This document shows, in pieces, positions 1 to 8,805 of a DNA stretch of 64,000 nt. The DNA lies in NCBI GenBank assembly GCA_003963305.1, contig RXJR01000020.1:46256-110255 (forward strand), written 5' to 3'. Both the position numbers and the translations under genes were made by a program. This DNA is from Candidatus Melainabacteria bacterium (GTDB taxonomy: Bacteria; Cyanobacteriota; Vampirovibrionia; Obscuribacterales; Obscuribacteraceae). A model generated the notes under the pieces. It had not been told where the DNA came from, did not search any database, and worked only from the letters and a program-made list of their open reading frames with translations. Position 1 is the first letter of the stretch. Every line of letters begins with the position of its first letter.

Positions 1-126
1 GTCGATAAGAAATTAGATGGCATAGGCAGTTACCTCATCTCACTCGATAAGCACTTTCGAGCCCACGATAGGCGCTTCGAACGTTTAGAGCGTCGTGTCG
101 ATCGCATTGAAAAGAGACTGGGCTAG
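1..126 (+). CDS. C-terminal fragment of a charged helical protein
   Basis: The first 126 bases form an open frame that runs in from outside the window and ends at TAG (124-126). The 41 visible residues are rich in Arg, Asp, Glu and His with a heptad-like arrangement (RRFERLERRVDRIEKRLG at the C-terminus), which suggests a short coiled coil. No function can be assigned from this piece. The ALDH gene follows on the same strand after about 160 bases. Confidence 0.5.
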   Translation, partial: VDKKLDGIGSYLISLDKHFRAHDRRFERLERRVDRIEKRLG

Positions 127-288
127 CTCGATTTTCTGTTGAGGTGGATTCCCCTGCCTCGCCAAGTCGCAGGATTGACTTTCGTTTTCAAGAAGACGTC
201 AAAACCTGATTTGGCGCTAAAATACACACTTCTGGTGCAAACAGTCGCGCACCAAACTCTTCCCTCTCACTTCGGACAAGGAGAATAC

Positions 289-1827
289 ATGAGCACGGTT
301 ACAGAAACCCGCTTTGGACTGAGCAGTGAACAATCCGCTATTCACATCGGCAATCGAGCGACCAAAGCACATGGCGCAAAACTTGAAGTCCGCTCACCCA
401 TCGACGGTGAACTGATGGCAACACTGCAGATAGCCAGTTCAAAAGACGTAACAGCCGTGGTCGAGGCAGCAAATAAAGCTTTCCAGTTCTGGCGGAATGT
501 ACCTGCTCCAGTTCGAGGAGAATTCGTACGCCGCATCGGCGAAAAAGCACGCGAACGCAAGGCTCAACTGGCTGAAATACTTTCCAATGAAGTAGGAAAG
601 ACTACGCAGGAAGCCCTTGGCGAGATTCAAGAGTTTATCGATGTTTGCGATTTCGCTGTCGGGCTGTCACGCCAGCTACACGGGCTGACGATCGCGTCTG
701 AGCGCCCCGCGCACCGCATGATGGAACAGTGGCATCCACTCGGTCCGATCGGCGTCATAACAGCGTTCAACTTTCCTGTGGCCGTCTGGGCTTGGAATGC
801 CATGCTTGCGTTTGTTTGCGGTGATTCTGTAATCTGGAAACCCTCGGAAAAGGCTCCCCTCTGCGCTTTTGCCTGTCAGCAAGTAGTGAATGATGTCATT
901 TCAGAATTTGACGTAGTCGACTTAAAGAATGTAGCTCTGTCAAACATTGTTGTCGGATTAGCTGACGTTGGGGAGGCAATCGCATCATCGCCAGAAATTC
1001 CTCTGATATCAGCGACTGGTTCAACGCGAATGGGCATCGCAGTAGCCCAGACAGTCGCGAAACGTCTGGGTAGGTCATTGTTGGAGCTGGGCGGCAATAA
1101 CGCAATGATTGTCACACCAACAGCAGATCTCGAAATGGCTATGCGCGCAATCGTATTCGCTGCAGTCGGCACGGCTGGCCAGAGATGTACAACATTGCGA
1201 CGCCTGATTGTTCACAAATCCCAGGCAGATGCCCTTGTATCAAAGCTCAAAAAAGTCTATTCCAATCTGCCCATCGGCGATCCGCGCGAGCCAGGGAAAT
1301 TGATAGGTCCGTTGATAGACAAAGCCGCTTTTGATCAAATGCAAAACGCACTGGCAAAAGCTAAGGCAGAAGGCGGCAAAGTCTTTGGCGGAGAGCGCGT
1401 TGAGAAAGGCGTTCCAGCAAACGGCTACTACGTTAGCCCAGCACTGGTTGAAATATCATCTCAAACGGAAATCGTACAGCACGAGACTTTTGCCCCAATT
1501 CTCTATGTGATGACGTACGAAAATTTCGATGATGCGGTCGCCCTTCAAAATGGAGTTCCACAAGGATTATCCTCTGCGATTTTTACCTCCGACATGCGCG
1601 AAGCCGAACTGTTCATGTCTCCCTCGGGCAGCGATTGCGGCATAGCAAATGTCAATATAGGCACAAGTGGTGCCGAGATTGGCGGAGCCTTCGGCGGTGA
1701 AAAACAAACCGGTGGCGGTCGTGAATCTGGCTCAGACTCATGGAAAAATTACATGCGCAGAACAACCAACACAATCAACTACTCAAAGGAGTTGCCGTTA
1801 GCTCAGGGTATTAAGTTCGACGTCTAA
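289..1827 (+). CDS. Aldehyde dehydrogenase, ALDH7 (antiquitin / piperideine-6-carboxylate dehydrogenase) type
   Basis: NAD(P)-dependent oxidation of an aldehyde to a carboxylate. The family members it most resembles oxidise alpha-aminoadipic semialdehyde in lysine catabolism. The 512-residue protein has the usual family length. Visible motifs are FNFPVAVWAWN in the cofactor domain, the Glu loop LELGGNNAMIV and the catalytic Cys in GTAGQRCTTLRR; the last two have the ALDH7 wording. The frame opens further upstream at a TTG (139), but I place the start at ATG 289 because AAGGAG lies just before it and the family N-terminus begins there. The gene converges on the next one, and the two stop codons overlap (1824-1827). 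Assignment to ALDH is firm; the substrate is inferred. Confidence 0.93.
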   Translation: MSTVTETRFGLSSEQSAIHIGNRATKAHGAKLEVRSPIDGELMATLQIASSKDVTAVVEAANKAFQFWRNVPAPVRGEFVRRIGEKARERKAQLAEILSNEVGKTTQEALGEIQEFIDVCDFAVGLSRQLHGLTIASERPAHRMMEQWHPLGPIGVITAFNFPVAVWAWNAMLAFVCGDSVIWKPSEKAPLCAFACQQVVNDVISEFDVVDLKNVALSNIVVGLADVGEAIASSPEIPLISATGSTRMGIAVAQTVAKRLGRSLLELGGNNAMIVTPTADLEMAMRAIVFAAVGTAGQRCTTLRRLIVHKSQADALVSKLKKVYSNLPIGDPREPGKLIGPLIDKAAFDQMQNALAKAKAEGGKVFGGERVEKGVPANGYYVSPALVEISSQTEIVQHETFAPILYVMTYENFDDAVALQNGVPQGLSSAIFTSDMREAELFMSPSGSDCGIANVNIGTSGAEIGGAFGGEKQTGGGRESGSDSWKNYMRRTTNTINYSKELPLAQGIKFDV

Positions 1828-2471
1828 TAAGTCAAAAGTCCCTGCAGACTTTCAGGCTGTTCATTCCAGAGTCGCAACGACGATGAACCATTATCGACAT
1901 CAAGCAAGCACACTTTGCCCGTCGCAACCTTGAACGAATGGTTTTGAACTCTTTTTTCAAACTCTGTTTCCACAACCTTGAGGAAATAGCGCAGTCTGCC
2001 ATTGCTGCTAACCACCAGTACATGAGCATTGTTCGGATAACGCTCAGCTATTTCGTGGACAAATTCTTTCACTTCGCGGGTCACCGTAGCTTCGTTGCTT
2101 GTCCATTTGCAGTTTTCCGGCCAGATGCTGCGATCAACCCAAGCACGCAGGGCTTCCTCTCCGAATTTCTCCACAATCTCGTTATCAGAAAGCCCACTCC
2201 AGAGCCCATAGTCAAGCTCGGTGAGCCTTGCATCCGGTATCAAAGGCGGTGGCAGCGACGAAGCCTCGGCAACGATTTCGGCAAACTTTTTGGTTCGTTG
2301 CAGTGGTGCAAAATAAATTGCTGCAAGCGGAACATCCTTAAGTACCGCGGCTGCCCGAGCGGCCTGTGCTAACCCTGACTCAACCAGCGGCAAGTCGTTC
2401 TGGCTGCCGACCCAACAAACTTTATCGTTCGGACCGAATGTATTTCCATGTCGAGCTAATATCAGTTTCAA
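1824..2471 (-). CDS. Histidine phosphatase family protein (phosphoglycerate-mutase-like)
   Basis: A 215-residue protein that begins MKLILARHGNTFGPND, with the RHGxT phosphohistidine motif of the branch-1 histidine phosphatases. The second acidic motif is visible as LTELDYGLWSGL, and the second catalytic His lies in VLVVSSNGRLRYFL, where the usual SHG is replaced by SNG. This substitution could lower phosphomonoesterase activity. It is read just downstream of kdsB (6-bp gap), so the two are probably cotranscribed, and a role in sugar-phosphate or nucleotide-sugar metabolism is possible. The substrate cannot be told from sequence. Confidence 0.85.
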   Translation of the reverse strand: MKLILARHGNTFGPNDKVCWVGSQNDLPLVESGLAQAARAAAVLKDVPLAAIYFAPLQRTKKFAEIVAEASSLPPPLIPDARLTELDYGLWSGLSDNEIVEKFGEEALRAWVDRSIWPENCKWTSNEATVTREVKEFVHEIAERYPNNAHVLVVSSNGRLRYFLKVVETEFEKRVQNHSFKVATGKVCLLDVDNGSSSLRLWNEQPESLQGLLTY

Positions 2472-2477
2472 TGGCAG

Positions 2478-3275
2478 TTACCTCACAGCAAACTCGAACA
2501 GTTCACCTTGCTCCGCGATAATCTTCTCGACACGTTCAATATCGTCTGGACTATCCACTGACCAGTGCGTTCTGCCTCGATAATCTACAGGCACAACCCT
2601 TATTGGAATACCGTTTTCGAGAGCGCGCAGCTGTTCCAGCGACTCAACTTTTTCCAGAGGGCCGACCGGAAGCTCCAGGTATTTTCGCAAGGTTTCATAA
2701 GTGTATGCATAGAGCCCGATATGACGGTAAAGAGGAGCATCTGTCGTCGTCGAACCGGGGCGTATGAAGGGAATCATCGACTTGGAAAAATAGAGGGCGT
2801 TGAAATTTTTGTCGAACACCACGAGCGTGCCACCGACGATGCCACTAGATTTCTGAGCAGCGAGATCTCTATACTGCTGCAAAGTCAGCTTAGATGCCGG
2901 TGTCGCAAGCTTAACGGTCGGATCATTTTTCATCGCAGCGATCAAGTCACTCAGCACCCACGGCGGCGTCAAAACTGCATCGCCCTGCAAATTGAGCACA
3001 ATATCGGGTGTCTGCTTTACTGTTGTAAGCGCCTCATAGACCCGTTCAGTGCCGTTTGTGCAAGCGTCTCCTGTACGCACGACCGTAGCACCAAAATCTT
3101 TCGCCGCCGCCTCGATGCGATCATCATCTGTGGCAATGATCAATAAGTCTGGTCTCGCCTCTTTAGCGATGCGCCATGTTCTTTCGAGCATTGTCAAACC
3201 GCATATCTGAGCCAGCGGCTTTCCAGGAAATCTGGACGAGCCGTATCTAGCCGGAATTACGATAGCTGACTGCAT
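2478..3275 (-). CDS. kdsB: 3-deoxy-manno-octulosonate cytidylyltransferase
   Basis: KdsB activates Kdo with CTP to give CMP-Kdo for lipid A-core assembly, a cytosolic step of LPS biosynthesis. The 265-residue length is right for the family. Diagnostic stretches are the N-terminal nucleotide-binding motif IPARYGSSRFPGKPL, VLNLQGDAVLTPP and the C-terminal GIPIRVVPVDYRG. In classical KdsB the metal/nucleotide motif reads QGDEP; here it reads QGDAV, a small divergence. Its presence argues that the host has an outer membrane with Kdo-containing LPS. The downstream histidine phosphatase is 6 bp away and likely in the same transcript. Confidence 0.93.
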   Translation of the reverse strand: MQSAIVIPARYGSSRFPGKPLAQICGLTMLERTWRIAKEARPDLLIIATDDDRIEAAAKDFGATVVRTGDACTNGTERVYEALTTVKQTPDIVLNLQGDAVLTPPWVLSDLIAAMKNDPTVKLATPASKLTLQQYRDLAAQKSSGIVGGTLVVFDKNFNALYFSKSMIPFIRPGSTTTDAPLYRHIGLYAYTYETLRKYLELPVGPLEKVESLEQLRALENGIPIRVVPVDYRGRTHWSVDSPDDIERVEKIIAEQGELFEFAVR

Positions 3276-3420
3276 TTTTAGTCTCCGGAATGTGAACTAA
3301 CTGATGCTAACAGCTAACAGCTGACAGTTGAACGCCCACCCGTCTGATGTACACATTAAGCTCCTTTCCGTTTGGACAGAAACACTGCCATCTCCTCGTC
3401 GATTCGATACTGCCAGTCAC

Positions 3421-3464
3421 CCGATTGCAATAGACCGGTCTACTACAATCGGAGAATTTTTTTT
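3421..3464 (+). terminator. Hairpin followed by eight T on the plus strand
   Basis: CCGATTG (3421-3427) pairs with CAATCGG (3446-3452), enclosing an inner palindrome TAGACC/GGTCTA. A run of eight T follows at 3457-3464. The shape is that of an intrinsic terminator for plus-strand transcription, yet no plus-strand gene ends here. It may block read-through, belong to an unseen small RNA, or serve another role. Confidence 0.4.
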
Positions 3465-3469
3465 GAATT

Positions 3470-3501
3470 GAAGACCCCCGAACAATTGTCCGGGAGTCTT
3501 C
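3470..3501 (-). terminator. Hairpin after the membrane-protein gene
   Basis: GAAGAC and GTCTTC arms with inner CCCG/CGGG pairing surround an AACAATTGT core, 33 bp beyond the stop of the minus-strand gene ending at 3534. The stem is strong, but minus-strand sequence after it is A-rich rather than U-rich, so it may be a 3'-end stabilising hairpin instead of a classical terminator. Confidence 0.45.
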
Positions 3502-3533
3502 TTGATGTAAAAAGGTCACAAACTCTGTGAACC

Positions 3534-4085
3534 TCAGATCCAGTCATTCTTCGGGTTGATCCCGAAAATTCGCTGCAGGAAGCAGCTTCCGAAGCCAAAA
3601 ATGGCGCCCAGCAAAGCAGCCTTACCGAACAAGTGGTCGATAAGAACATCGAGGGCGGGCGGATGCTCCATAGAGAACTCGAAGTAGCCGACCATCGTAA
3701 TCACTGATGCCAAGGCACCGAAGCCCAGAAAACTGCCACCGATAACTGAGCCGCCGTCGACATTTGGCCAATCGAAATACCAGCTCATCAGCGACAGAAC
3801 CAAGCCCACCGCAAGAGCGAGTCCCAGGTTGGACCACAAAACGACTTCCGACGGATCGCCCACTCCGAACACCACTAAAACGGCGCCAGCCAGCGAACCC
3901 AGGACGATAAGGGCGGTGTTGAACCAGCCCGCCAGTTCAGGAGGCAACCGTTTGCGAATGAACGAGAAGGCCCAGCCGATCGCGGCAAGACCGATGAGAT
4001 AGGGGATGAAGACCGGGCAGGCAAACAAGAATCCTACGCCTGCGACCACAACTACCCCACTGAAAAGAAGTCCAAGACCGTGCAT
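3534..4085 (-). CDS. Multi-pass membrane protein of unknown function
   Basis: A 183-residue, strongly hydrophobic protein with four or five predicted membrane helices (for example LLFSGVVVVAGVGFLFACP, ALIVLGSLAGAVLVVFGV, NLGLALAVGLVLSLMSW). Start chosen at ATG 4083-4085 because GGAGG lies six bases before it. The longer frame reaching to 4292 is not hydrophobic and overlaps the next small gene. It is last in a minus-strand group with a small membrane protein, a phospholipase-D-fold protein and a His-rich protein. No family was recognised. Confidence 0.75.
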   Translation of the reverse strand: MHGLGLLFSGVVVVAGVGFLFACPVFIPYLIGLAAIGWAFSFIRKRLPPELAGWFNTALIVLGSLAGAVLVVFGVGDPSEVVLWSNLGLALAVGLVLSLMSWYFDWPNVDGGSVIGGSFLGFGALASVITMVGYFEFSMEHPPALDVLIDHLFGKAALLGAIFGFGSCFLQRIFGINPKNDWI

Positions 4086-4144
4086 TTCAACCTCCACTAT
4101 TTGGATGAAATCGGAGCAGCAGAATTGCTGCTCCGTATCTGGTA

Positions 4145-4357
4145 TCAAATGGTGATCACCACCATGGCTACTGCTGTCAGCGCGAAGCTGGCAGCCTGAC
4201 AGTACTCGCCGAACAGGGCAAAGACGACGGCGATGATGATGAAGAACGCAATGAAGCTCATCCACCACTGGTGCCCCGGACCTTTGTGCCATTGCTCGTT
4301 GATGTAGTTACACAGCTTCTTCATCGGCTCGTTGATATAGTTCCAAAGCTTTTTCAT
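4145..4357 (-). CDS. Small membrane protein with duplicated N-terminal motif
   Basis: A 70-residue protein with one or two membrane helices (MSFIAFFIIIAVVFALFG and AASFALTAVAMVVITI) at the C-terminal half. The N-terminus holds a direct duplication, MKKLWNYINEP followed by MKKLCNYINEQ. AGGAGAAGCC immediately precedes the ATG, a good ribosome binding site. It lies between the phospholipase-D-like gene and the larger membrane protein, all on the minus strand. Function unknown. Confidence 0.75.
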   Translation of the reverse strand: MKKLWNYINEPMKKLCNYINEQWHKGPGHQWWMSFIAFFIIIAVVFALFGEYCQAASFALTAVAMVVITI

Positions 4358-4421
4358 TGGCTTCTCCTCTCACTTTTGGAACTGAGTCAAATGAGCTCCC
4401 GAGGGAACTCATTTGTTGCGC

Positions 4422-6224
4422 TCACACGGCGCCCGCCACCCAGGATGCATACTCGTCATGGGTACGACCGGACAGGTATTTCTTCTGCCAGGCGGTCGTC
4501 TCGTCCAGCTCTCCCGTGAAGGTTGAGCGTCCGGTCGAAACCAGATACCGCCACATGAAGTGGCTGTAGACGTCCATGATGTGTGTGAAATATGCCTGCA
4601 CAAGCAGTCGATTCTCGCTCATTACAAGCATGGTGTCGTCGTTGGAGAACCCGGCCTTCATTCCAAGATTGTCGCTTGCTGCGCCAATGACGTAAGGATC
4701 AGCGCCGAACGGATCGACGACGATTACCTTCGAGTGAATAATGGCATGAGCATCCGGCAGTTTCAGCAACTCGCTGTGCCAATCTTGCCAGCCATTTTCC
4801 AGAGCCGCCGCCGCAATGATAGTTGGAGTCTTCTTGCGGCTGTTGAACACGGCGATCTCTGTCGGCACACTGGCGGCGGGCTGAATCGGTCCTCCAAACC
4901 GCAGCCGCTGCACATCGGGGAAATGATCGTCAGAGATTTCGAGCTGGCTCTTTGGCAGTGCTTGCGCCGAACTCACAGCGCCTCGAATGAAGAGGTGCGG
5001 ACGCCGCTTCTGCAGCCAGGTGACGACATCGAGAAACGAAGGAGCGCCTGGATAGAAGGCCAGGAAATAAATGCCCTGCTTTGCGTTGAGCAAGATTTCC
5101 TTCGTTCTGTGGGTGCTAACAGCCAGGTCCAGCAGCGGAAATGTGCGCTGCCCTGGTGTTTTCTTCGGTCTGGTCCGTGATTTCGTCGATGGCGAGAACA
5201 GAGCCTGTACCTTCGTGCCGTCACCGAGAGTGATGGGGTCCATCACAACAGCGTTGGCAGCCCGAAGTTCGTCGCTTTGCATGGGATCGGCGCTGCAGTC
5301 AGCCAACACCAGATCATGATGTGCCTTGCCGATAGCGGCAAATTCAGTTGATCTGAACTGAATTGCACCATTCGCTTGAGTGCACACCCCAGTCAAGGTC
5401 GGGTTCACACTGCCCAGAGCCCACATAACCGGCTTGCCGTGCCGGTCAAGGAGGACCGCTGACTTGTCGTGACCAAGCGAACTCGAAGGCAGAAACCTGT
5501 CTGTCAAGTCACAACCTTCGTCGTGCAGTCTCTGCCGAGTGGCAGCGTTCGTCTCGTCATTCTTACCGGCGTTGGCCAGAATCATGCTCCAGACGTCTTT
5601 GTGCTCTACCAGAAAGTCGACGATGAACGGTGCGGCAAGCTCGTAGTACCGAGCAAGCACATGTCCGCCCGTCCGCTTCGCTTCTTCGTAGGGTTCCTTG
5701 ATGAACGCAGGCAAGCTGGCACCAAGAAACCTGGCGATTTTGCTCTGCGGGTCGTTGATAGCCTCGACCAGAGCGATCGGGTCGGGTTTGCCATCAGTTC
5801 CCTTGGGCAAAAGACTGGCAATCTTCTGCGAAGAAACCAGATGCCCGCGATTGAAGCAAGCCCTGACGAACGGACCGTAGTCGACGCCAAGAGTCACTTC
5901 CTTTGTGGTCACGGACTTGCCGGGACGCAAATTGCCCGGCTTGCCGAGCATAGGAGTGATCTCCCAACGATAAGTGCCGCCTTCCAGCGCCTCACCGTCG
6001 GTCCACTTGCAGCCCTGAATAGGGTGGGTGCTGGTATCACCCTCGGTTCTGGCAAGCTCGCCTTTGAATTTGACATAGCGCGAGCTGAGAACGACTGACT
6101 TGCCGGTCTTGCTGTCGATTCGACGAATCGAAAAGCCCAGACAATCCTCAATCAGTTCGTCCCAAATCCACACGAGGATGACACCCGCGTTGTTTGCCAA
6201 CGCGACTGCCTTGAGCGATTTCAT
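4422..6224 (-). CDS. Phospholipase D-fold protein with two HxK motifs
   Basis: A 600-residue protein carrying two HKD-type motifs of the phospholipase D superfamily. The first is HDKSAVLLD near residue 250 followed by GSVNPTLTG, the second is HSKVIVVDPFG near residue 495 followed by GAASDNLGMKAG. The family uses the two His residues for phosphodiester transfer on phospholipids or nucleic acids. The first ~200 residues form a separate region unlike the PLD core. I place the start at ATG 6222-6224 after AAAGGAA; a longer frame to 6299 lacks support. There is no signal peptide. The neighbours (His-rich protein upstream, two membrane proteins downstream) suggest a membrane-linked job, but lipase versus nuclease activity cannot be decided. 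Confidence 0.8.
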   Translation of the reverse strand: MKSLKAVALANNAGVILVWIWDELIEDCLGFSIRRIDSKTGKSVVLSSRYVKFKGELARTEGDTSTHPIQGCKWTDGEALEGGTYRWEITPMLGKPGNLRPGKSVTTKEVTLGVDYGPFVRACFNRGHLVSSQKIASLLPKGTDGKPDPIALVEAINDPQSKIARFLGASLPAFIKEPYEEAKRTGGHVLARYYELAAPFIVDFLVEHKDVWSMILANAGKNDETNAATRQRLHDEGCDLTDRFLPSSSLGHDKSAVLLDRHGKPVMWALGSVNPTLTGVCTQANGAIQFRSTEFAAIGKAHHDLVLADCSADPMQSDELRAANAVVMDPITLGDGTKVQALFSPSTKSRTRPKKTPGQRTFPLLDLAVSTHRTKEILLNAKQGIYFLAFYPGAPSFLDVVTWLQKRRPHLFIRGAVSSAQALPKSQLEISDDHFPDVQRLRFGGPIQPAASVPTEIAVFNSRKKTPTIIAAAALENGWQDWHSELLKLPDAHAIIHSKVIVVDPFGADPYVIGAASDNLGMKAGFSNDDTMLVMSENRLLVQAYFTHIMDVYSHFMWRYLVSTGRSTFTGELDETTAWQKKYLSGRTHDEYASWVAGAV

Positions 6225-6239
6225 TTCAAGTTCCTTTCG

Positions 6240-6281
6240 CTGATTTTCCGAGCACGCTATTGGGCTCGAACGAAAAATCAG
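6240..6281 (-). terminator. Intercistronic hairpin between His-rich and PLD-like genes
   Basis: CTGATTTT..CGAGC and GCTCG..AAAAATCAG form a long imperfect inverted repeat in the 90-base gap between the two genes, ending about 15 bases before the start of the PLD-like gene. It may partially terminate transcription or shape translation of the PLD-like gene. Confidence 0.4.
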
Positions 6282-6314
6282 AGGTGGCACCGCCGCCATA
6301 GACGGTGCTCTCCT

Positions 6315-7463
6315 TTAGTCGTCTAGAAAAATCACCAGATCAGCTTTCTCTCCTTCCTTGCCAGGGACCGCAGCAACAGGCGGCTTCGGCGGCTCCTTGG
6401 CTTTACAGGCAAGGGCATACTTACGATCGACGTCTTCCCTCAACTTTCTCTGTTCATCCGTCTTTGCGACAAGCAACAGCTTCGAGAGCATGTGCTCGAA
6501 GATCCTGATTGCTACGCGCTGGTGCCTCTCGAAAGACTCTCGCCGGTAGCCATTCCGACCGCTGGTATGGTCGAATTCGGGCAGCGAGACGATGCTGATT
6601 TCGAAAGCAGTAGAGAAATCGCCCGCCTCCAGGAATCTCCATTGAACAGGCGAAATCTCCAGAAACGTATGCGCATTCGGGTCGTATTCCGGAGTTCCAT
6701 AAATGCCCATACCCAGCAGACCCTTCACTCTGCCGATATGCCAGTGTTGGCGCCGCAACTGGGTCAAGCCGGTGGCTCCTTCGTACCACCCGGGAGCTGC
6801 AGCGTGCTGACAGGCGCAATAGACCTCAGTCGCCGCGACGCCCGCTTCTTCGGCTCGAAATTGAAGCCAGGCGTCACTGTTGAGAATCTTGTACTTGGTC
6901 TCGTCGAACTCGTCGAAGTTCGGCCGAAAGTTGTCGAGCCAGATCAGACCAAAACGAGGAGCGATTCTGGTCAGCTCGGCTATGACGTCGAAGTCACCAT
7001 GCCTATCGACGTAAGCTATGTAGTTTCGAATCACCTGGCCATCAGGCCTGTGAGTAGGCGTTTTGAAGACCAGCGGAGCAGACGGCAAAGAATCGAGCGC
7101 AGACAGCAGAGCCGCCCGCTCGAAACGCTGCGAATGCTGGTCTATGTGTTGCAACTCGGGGTGGTGAGAGTGCGGTACGCCACTATGGTGTGAATGGACG
7201 ATGACGTTGTCATGCGAATGCGACTGTCCATCATGTCCATGTCCAAGCAACACGGCCTCGTGAATGACGCCATCGCGAGATTGCTCACCACCGCAACTGG
7301 CGCCCACTTCATGGTGTCCGGAATAGGCCGCGGAAAACTCGCCTGATCCGGAACTGCCAAATGCTACATATCCCCCCTGATGGTCTCCATCATTTCCAGC
7401 ACCATCAATACCCATGGCGCCGTGTGGACCATGTCCATCTCCATGTCCATCTCCATCTTGCAT
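6315..7463 (-). CDS. His/Gly-rich protein of unknown function
   Basis: A 382-residue protein. The first ~120 residues are low-complexity and very rich in His, Gly, Asp and Ser (DGDGHGDGHGPHG near the start, then HSHDNVIVHSHHSG), a composition that could bind metal ions. The remaining part looks globular, with aromatic clusters such as RFGLIWLDNFRPNFDEFDETKY and ends in a Lys/Pro-rich tail. Start chosen at ATG 7461-7463, preceded by TTTGGAGG. It is first in the minus-strand group reaching to 3534. No known family is recognised. Confidence 0.7.
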   Translation of the reverse strand: MQDGDGHGDGHGPHGAMGIDGAGNDGDHQGGYVAFGSSGSGEFSAAYSGHHEVGASCGGEQSRDGVIHEAVLLGHGHDGQSHSHDNVIVHSHHSGVPHSHHPELQHIDQHSQRFERAALLSALDSLPSAPLVFKTPTHRPDGQVIRNYIAYVDRHGDFDVIAELTRIAPRFGLIWLDNFRPNFDEFDETKYKILNSDAWLQFRAEEAGVAATEVYCACQHAAAPGWYEGATGLTQLRRQHWHIGRVKGLLGMGIYGTPEYDPNAHTFLEISPVQWRFLEAGDFSTAFEISIVSLPEFDHTSGRNGYRRESFERHQRVAIRIFEHMLSKLLLVAKTDEQRKLREDVDRKYALACKAKEPPKPPVAAVPGKEGEKADLVIFLDD

Positions 7464-7641
7464 TGCTACCTCCAAAGTTCGAGTCCGACACAAGTGACCA
7501 TGTCACAAGCGGAAAGCGCGTCTATATGGCAAGAAATGAGTACTGCGAAAATGCCCTAAGAAAAAAAATGGATGAAAGATACCTTCAGAGTGAACTTCAA
7601 AGAGCACTAAAATCAAGACTAAGCACCATTACCTTATTTAT

Positions 7642-7794
7642 TTAAGGTGATGAAGCTACGCACGCTAGCGCTCCCACGCTAATCAGCAACGCTAGAATAG
7701 CAAGTCTGGCTGACACAGCTGATTCCGCTTCGCGAGCACCGCTAGCTGCGCCACCACATATAGTGGCACAAACCAAAACAGACGACTCGATCAA
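7642..7794 (-). CDS. Possible small two-helix membrane peptide
   Basis: An open frame from a TTG codon gives 50 residues with two hydrophobic stretches (SSVLVCATICGG and ARLAILALLISVGALACVAS). GGAC lies 8 bases before the TTG. A conserved 11-bp-repeat promoter element in the correct orientation is at 7981-7998. Without an ATG and without homology this is a weak call. The remaining bases between 7464 and 7911 show no other feature that I can support. Confidence 0.25.
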   Translation of the reverse strand: MIESSVLVCATICGGAASGAREAESAVSARLAILALLISVGALACVASSP

Positions 7795-7911
7795 ATCGAA
7801 TCGTCCAATATAAAAATTCTGTTTTTAAGCGTTCGCTAATTTTGAAAAGCCACACAGGAACAGTATGGCAATATCAGCTAAAACAGCGACTCTTTCAAGA
7901 ACCTTCGCCGT

Positions 7912-8073
7912 TCATTGCCAAATACACTCAAAGAGTACAGGCAATTGAGGATGGTCGTAGCCCATCATAGTGAGCACGTCATCAAATACGTATAAAACGA
8001 GTGAAATGCTGAAATACAAAAACAGCGAAAGACATATTGAGGTAATTGAGATAACGCCTCGCCAGAGAAACAT
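7912..8073 (-). CDS. Possible small membrane peptide
   Basis: A 53-residue frame starting at ATG 8071-8073 behind a very good SD (GGAGAGGTGAA). The N-terminal half is one hydrophobic helix (VISITSICLSLFLYFSISLVLYVF) with an acidic and aromatic tail. The promoter-like element at 7981-7998 lies inside this frame, so either the frame or the element may be fortuitous. Confidence 0.35.
   Translation of the reverse strand: MFLWRGVISITSICLSLFLYFSISLVLYVFDDVLTMMGYDHPQLPVLFECIWQ
7964..7998 (-). promoter_or_regulatory. 11-bp direct-repeat promoter element, site 1
   Basis: Minus-strand reading: GTTTTAT-N4-ATTTGAT (7998-7981), then 11 bases, then a -10-like TATGAT (7969-7964). It points to the small frame at 7642-7794. 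Confidence 0.5.
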
Positions 8074-8154
8074 TTCACCTCTCCAAATCAGAGCCGTCCA
8101 TAGTAAACGCAGCACCAATACGTTCTCACAATCGATGCTGCGCTAAGTGCAATC

Positions 8155-8805
8155 CTAGTTAGCGAATGTCTTTTTCCACCAGGAAGTTTGACTCGTGCGC
8201 TCTTCAAGATTTTTCAGCATTTCGCGATGCTCACGCAATTCTGTTGTGAGGAAATCGATTGATGAATGCTGATCTTTGAGAGCATATAACTCTTTGGCTG
8301 CGGAATTGGCAGACTGGGTTTGTTCTCGCAAGATTTTCAAATCCGCGCAAAACTGATCCATTTTGGCACTCAATGATTCGATTCTAGCTATTGCGGCTTC
8401 GAAACGTTCCGCTTTCAACGAAAGCACTTGCAGTTCACGGGCAATGATGTCAACCTTCGCCGTCATTACGTTGTTCAGATTGTTCTTTTCTTCTTCAGAT
8501 AATTTCTGAATTGGCGGCTGCACCTTCGCCACTCGCCACTCAGGTCCCTTCGGACCATCGACCTTACGACCTAACAGTCTTCCTTCCTTTAGAAGTCTCT
8601 GAATCTGGCGCGGCGATTTACGATAGATTTTTGCAGCATCAGAAACATTGATCTCGCCATCGCGCTTGTCTGCGAACATTTCGATCACTGGGCTGAGCGT
8701 AACGCGCGCATCCAGCGGCTCTTTGGCCTCGTCTGCTGTCTCGGGGTTGAAGTCCTGCTCATTGTATTCAATCACAGGTTGCTCAGTGCGATTCACGAAT
8801 AACAT
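8155..8805 (-). CDS. HTH (excisionase/MerR-like) and coiled-coil protein
   Basis: A 216-residue protein. Residues ~50-95 contain a helix-turn-helix of the type that reads NVSDAAKIYRKSPRQIQRLLKEGRLLGRK followed by a basic wing, GPEWRV, as in MerR/excisionase-type DNA-binding domains. The C-terminal ~120 residues are a long amphipathic coiled coil (RELQVLSLKAERFEAAIARIESLSAKM), probably for oligomerisation. ATG 8803-8805 is chosen since GAAAGGAG precedes it. A conserved 11-bp-repeat promoter element lies 171 bp upstream. Role is inferred: DNA-binding regulator or chromosome/plasmid-segregation-like protein. Confidence 0.7.
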   Translation of the reverse strand: MLFVNRTEQPVIEYNEQDFNPETADEAKEPLDARVTLSPVIEMFADKRDGEINVSDAAKIYRKSPRQIQRLLKEGRLLGRKVDGPKGPEWRVAKVQPPIQKLSEEEKNNLNNVMTAKVDIIARELQVLSLKAERFEAAIARIESLSAKMDQFCADLKILREQTQSANSAAKELYALKDQHSSIDFLTTELREHREMLKNLEERTSQTSWWKKTFAN

